Assembly (NCBI GenBank): GCA_013697055.1
Contig: JACCXK010000101.1
Coordinates: forward strand, 1 to 64,000
Length of the DNA stretch: 64,000 nt
Direction: 5' to 3'
Source of the DNA: Alphaproteobacteria bacterium
GTDB lineage: Bacteria; Pseudomonadota; Alphaproteobacteria; Micropepsales; Micropepsaceae
Shown: one piece after another, positions 61,030-64,000 of the stretch
Layout of the letters: every line of letters starts with the position of its first letter
Position numbering within the stretch: position 1 is the stretch's first letter
Position numbers and translations under genes: made by a program
Notes under the pieces: generated by a model
Told to the model about the DNA's origin: nothing
The model's database searches: none
Seen by the model: only the letters and a program-made list of their open reading frames with translations

Positions 61030-61932
61030 ATGAAATTTCGCATTGCCGCAATATTGGTCGCGTGCCTGCTTCTGGGCGGGCAGAAGGCCCAGGAAAAGGT
61101 CCAGGACCGCAGCTTCACCGAATGCCCCGAATGCCCCCAGATGGTGGGCATTCCGGCGGGCAAATTCCTGATGGGCAGCCCGTCGCATGAACCGGGGCGG
61201 TTCGATTCCGAAGGCCCGCAACACCTGGTCACGGTGAAAGCCTTCGCCCTGGCGAAATATCCCGTCACCAGCGAGCAGTTTCTCGCCTTTCTGGGGGCCA
61301 CCCGCTACCAGCCGCAGCCCTGCAATCCGTTGCTGGGTCTGGGCTGGAAGCAACTGCATCGCGGCCAGGCGGCGACGCCCACCGATGTCGAGCCGCCGCG
61401 CTGGCCGGCGGTGTGCCTGGACTGGAAGGACGCGGAGGCGTTCGTCGCCTGGATCAACACAAAGGCGCGGGCCGCCCATCCGGAGATCGGCGCCCGCAAT
61501 CCCTACCGCCTGCCCAGCGAGGCGGAATGGGAATATGCCGCCCGCGCCGGCACCAGCACGTCGCGCTGGTGGGGCAATGATGTCGGCGGCGGCCATGCCA
61601 ACTGCAATGGCTGCGGCAGCGAATGGGACAACAAGCTGCTGGGGCGGGTGGACGCCTTCGACAGCAATGCCTTCGGCCTGTCGGGCATGTTGGGCAATGC
61701 CTGGGAATGGACCGCTGACTGCTGGCACCCCAGCTATGTCGGCGCGCCCAGTGACGGCCGCGCCTGGACCGACAGTTTCTGCATCCGCCACGCCATTCGC
61801 GGCGGCGCCTGGAACAACATTCCCATCTTTGTGCGCAGCGCAGCCCGGGTGGCGGCGGCGGAAGACGGCGCCGACCAGGATTATGACTATTCGACGCTCA
61901 CAGGCTTTCGCGTGGCGCGCGATTTGCCATAG
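61030..61932 (+). CDS. Formylglycine-generating enzyme (SUMF1)-family protein
   Basis: MVGIPAGKFLMGSPSHEPGR, YPVTSEQFLAF, RLPSEAEWEYAARAGT, GNAWEWTADCW, RGGAWNN. Confidence 0.9.
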   Translation: MKFRIAAILVACLLLGGQKAQEKVQDRSFTECPECPQMVGIPAGKFLMGSPSHEPGRFDSEGPQHLVTVKAFALAKYPVTSEQFLAFLGATRYQPQPCNPLLGLGWKQLHRGQAATPTDVEPPRWPAVCLDWKDAEAFVAWINTKARAAHPEIGARNPYRLPSEAEWEYAARAGTSTSRWWGNDVGGGHANCNGCGSEWDNKLLGRVDAFDSNAFGLSGMLGNAWEWTADCWHPSYVGAPSDGRAWTDSFCIRHAIRGGAWNNIPIFVRSAARVAAAEDGADQDYDYSTLTGFRVARDLP

Positions 61933-61966
61933 CCGCTTTCTGCAGGCATGGCGCTGCTCGGTCGTG

Positions 61967-62557
61967 TCAGGCCCGCTGGGCGCTTCGAAAGTAATTTTGA
62001 ACCAGGTCAACAGCGGTTTGGTGGAGCGCCGCAGAACCTCGTTGTATGACTGGCATGTATCGTTCCATCACCTGAGCTTCACTTACCCCGCTTTCCGACC
62101 AGGTCCCACCGCCTGTTAGCGTATTAAGCAGTAGCGGTTGGAAGCGGTCCAAAGCCTTGGCGAAGGCAGCGGTAGGGGTCTCACCGTTCTCAAATTCCAG
62201 CTACAATTCGAGCAGCTCTTTCCCTTGAGAATGAGGCAGCAGCCCGAAAATGCGCTGAGCCGCATCAAGTTCTGCTTCATGCTGCGCTGTCAGCGCTGCA
62301 TTGGGGCCGTGTATCGGCGTATCTCCGGCGTCGATCTCTACAATGTCGTGAATGAGCAGCATCCTTAGGGCGCGACATACGTCAACGGCGCTATCTTGCT
62401 CGGCAAACACCAAGGCAAACATTGCCAGATGCCATGAATGTTCCGCCGAGTTTTCCTTTCGGCTACGGTCGACAAGTGGTGATTGTCGAACCACCGACTT
62501 CAGTCGGTCCAGTTCGGTAACGAATGCCAACCGCTTTTCTGTCTCACTCGAAATCAT
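61967..62557 (-). pseudogene. HD-domain hydrolase (YfbR/HDDC2-like) interrupted by in-frame TAG at codon 119
   Basis: EHSWHLAMFAL, LLIHDIVEIDAGD HD motifs; TAG at 62201-62203 then same-frame LEFENGETPTAAFAKALDRFQPLLLNTLTGGGTW continuation to 61967. Confidence 0.82.
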
Positions 62558-62583
62558 TCGACCTCGCTTTGGCCCGACCGCGA

Positions 62584-63687
62584 TTATTTCTTGTTGCGCT
62601 CGTCCATCCAGGCATAGACCCGGCGAATGCCGCGCACCTCCGCGCCGACGCTTTCGATGTCCGGAAAATCCTTGGCGTGTGCGGTCAGGTCCACCCGCCT
62701 GGCGGCCTCGTCGGCCAAGACGCCTTGCGCGCGCAGTTTGGCCACCTGGGCCAGGACATCGGACAGATAGGACTGGAAGGCGGTGATCAGGCCTTTGTCA
62801 GTGAAGGGCGCGCCATGGCCGGGCAGGTCGACCGTGAAGTCCAGGCGCTTGAGCGCGTCCAGGGTCTTCAGCCATTCATCGAAAAAGGCGCTGCCCATGA
62901 AGGCAATGCGGCTTTCCATCAGGTCGCCGGTGCAGACGATGCGCTCCCTGGGCAGGAAGACCACCGTATCGCCGCCGGTATGGCCGCGGCCGAGAAACAG
63001 AAGATCGATTTCGCGGCCGCCGCGATAGAGGACAAGCCTGTCCGTATAGGTTACATTTGGCGGCGTGGGTTTGATCTCCTTGATATCCTGCACGAAGGCC
63101 CTGGCGGCCGCTTCGGTATCCGCGAGCTTCTTTTGCAGCACGACGCGTTGGCGGGGATCCTTCTCCGCGGCGAGTTGCTCCCTGAAGCGGTCGATCATCG
63201 CCTGGGGCGCATTGCGGGTCGAGCTGCGGAAGGGTTCGTTGTGCAGGATGTCGAATTTTTCGATCGCCTGCCGCACATAGTCATGCGCGATGATCTGGAC
63301 CTCCGGCCCGAAGATCGAGTTTCCGTCGGTGTGGTCATAGTGCCAGTGGGTGTTGACGACATATCGCACCGGCTTGTCGGTCAGGAGCTTGATGTCCGCC
63401 ACGAAGGCGCGCGCGGCCGCCGGCGAGGTGCCGCTATCGACAATCACAACGTCATCCTTGTTGACGATCACAACTAGGTTGGCGCCGAAGAACGGATTGC
63501 TGCCGAAGGGAAATTCGGTGCCGTTGGCTTCCGGCAAGGCGTAATAGACCCCGTCGGCAATCTTCTGGAATTTGTAGTTCTTGCCCTGGACCACCGGATA
63601 GGGCGCGGATGGTTGCGCCTGGGCCGTGCCGGCCCCTAGAAGGCCGGCGCAGAGTCCCAGAGCGAAGGCGGTTTTGCGCGAATTCAT
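62584..63687 (-). CDS. Secreted MBL-fold metallo-hydrolase
   Basis: Signal peptide; NTHWHYDHTDGN (HxHxDH-type), GRGHTGGDTVVFLP. Confidence 0.9.
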   Translation of the reverse strand: MNSRKTAFALGLCAGLLGAGTAQAQPSAPYPVVQGKNYKFQKIADGVYYALPEANGTEFPFGSNPFFGANLVVIVNKDDVVIVDSGTSPAAARAFVADIKLLTDKPVRYVVNTHWHYDHTDGNSIFGPEVQIIAHDYVRQAIEKFDILHNEPFRSSTRNAPQAMIDRFREQLAAEKDPRQRVVLQKKLADTEAAARAFVQDIKEIKPTPPNVTYTDRLVLYRGGREIDLLFLGRGHTGGDTVVFLPRERIVCTGDLMESRIAFMGSAFFDEWLKTLDALKRLDFTVDLPGHGAPFTDKGLITAFQSYLSDVLAQVAKLRAQGVLADEAARRVDLTAHAKDFPDIESVGAEVRGIRRVYAWMDERNKK

Positions 63688-63885
63688 GGCGACCTCTCAG
63701 ACAGGGGTTGATGATCGTGACGAAAAATCATCCAGCAATTCCCGGCGTTTCTGCGAGCCGGGGCAGGCCAATCCGCCAGGACGGGCCCGTGCCAGCATTG
63801 CATCTTTGCCCAAACGGGAGGACGCTTCGCCCACCACATCAGCCTCGCCATAGCCTGAACAATAACAAAAAACAGGGAGGAAGAC

Positions 63886-64000
63886 ATGAATGTGATCACC
63901 GCTGCCGCACGCGCACTCGCCGTCATTCTGGCCATCGCATCCGCCTTTGTTACAGCGCCACTGATACCGGCCTTGCTCCTGATTCTGGGCGGTATTGCAG
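63886..64000 (+). CDS. N-terminus of a membrane/secreted protein, truncated by window end
   Basis: ATG after GGGAGGAAGAC; MNVITAAARALAVILAIASAFVTAPLIPALLLILGGIA. Confidence 0.55.
   Translation, partial: MNVITAAARALAVILAIASAFVTAPLIPALLLILGGIA

Noticed and set aside
1-64000. CRISPR arrays, rRNA or tRNA genes
   Set aside because: None recognised by eye: no regularly spaced identical repeats and no tRNA T-arm/anticodon pattern noticed; a tRNAscan/CRISPR finder run would be needed to exclude them fully.

Overview
The window is GC-rich and looks alphaproteobacterial. It is dominated by an exosortase-A (XrtA)/PEP-CTERM exopolysaccharide locus at about 1-42 kb. This locus contains sugar-nucleotide enzymes, an EpsB-type initiating sugar transferase, glycosyltransferases, an amidotransferase, an exosortase fused to an EpsI-like domain, a polysaccharide deacetylase, a flippase, and a split Wzz/BY-kinase pair with an associated ATPase. 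It also contains an O-ligase/polymerase, two FemAB/BioF2-like acyltransferases, a beta-barrel protein, a Wza-like export protein and the PrsK-PrsR-PrsT regulatory set. An acyltransferase / ThiF (E1-like) / nitroreductase cassette follows. Three PEP-CTERM substrate genes are present (897-1781 +, 41196-42035 +, 49660-50445 -). Two of them have close matches to the sigma-54 -24/-12 consensus immediately upstream, which fits control by the GAFTGA-containing regulator PrsR. From 42.7 to 51.6 kb the window is more accessory: an EmrAB-like efflux pair, a Rad52-like/HNH gene apparently split by a +1 frameshift, a possible RarA-C-like protein, a multiply frameshifted small gene and low coding density. 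The last 12 kb are housekeeping-like: TonB receptor, histidine kinase, MFS, cardiolipin synthase, EEP phosphatase, glycerate kinase, FGE-like protein, an HD hydrolase interrupted by an in-frame TAG, and an MBL hydrolase. All family calls come from reading the translations by eye; no searches were run.
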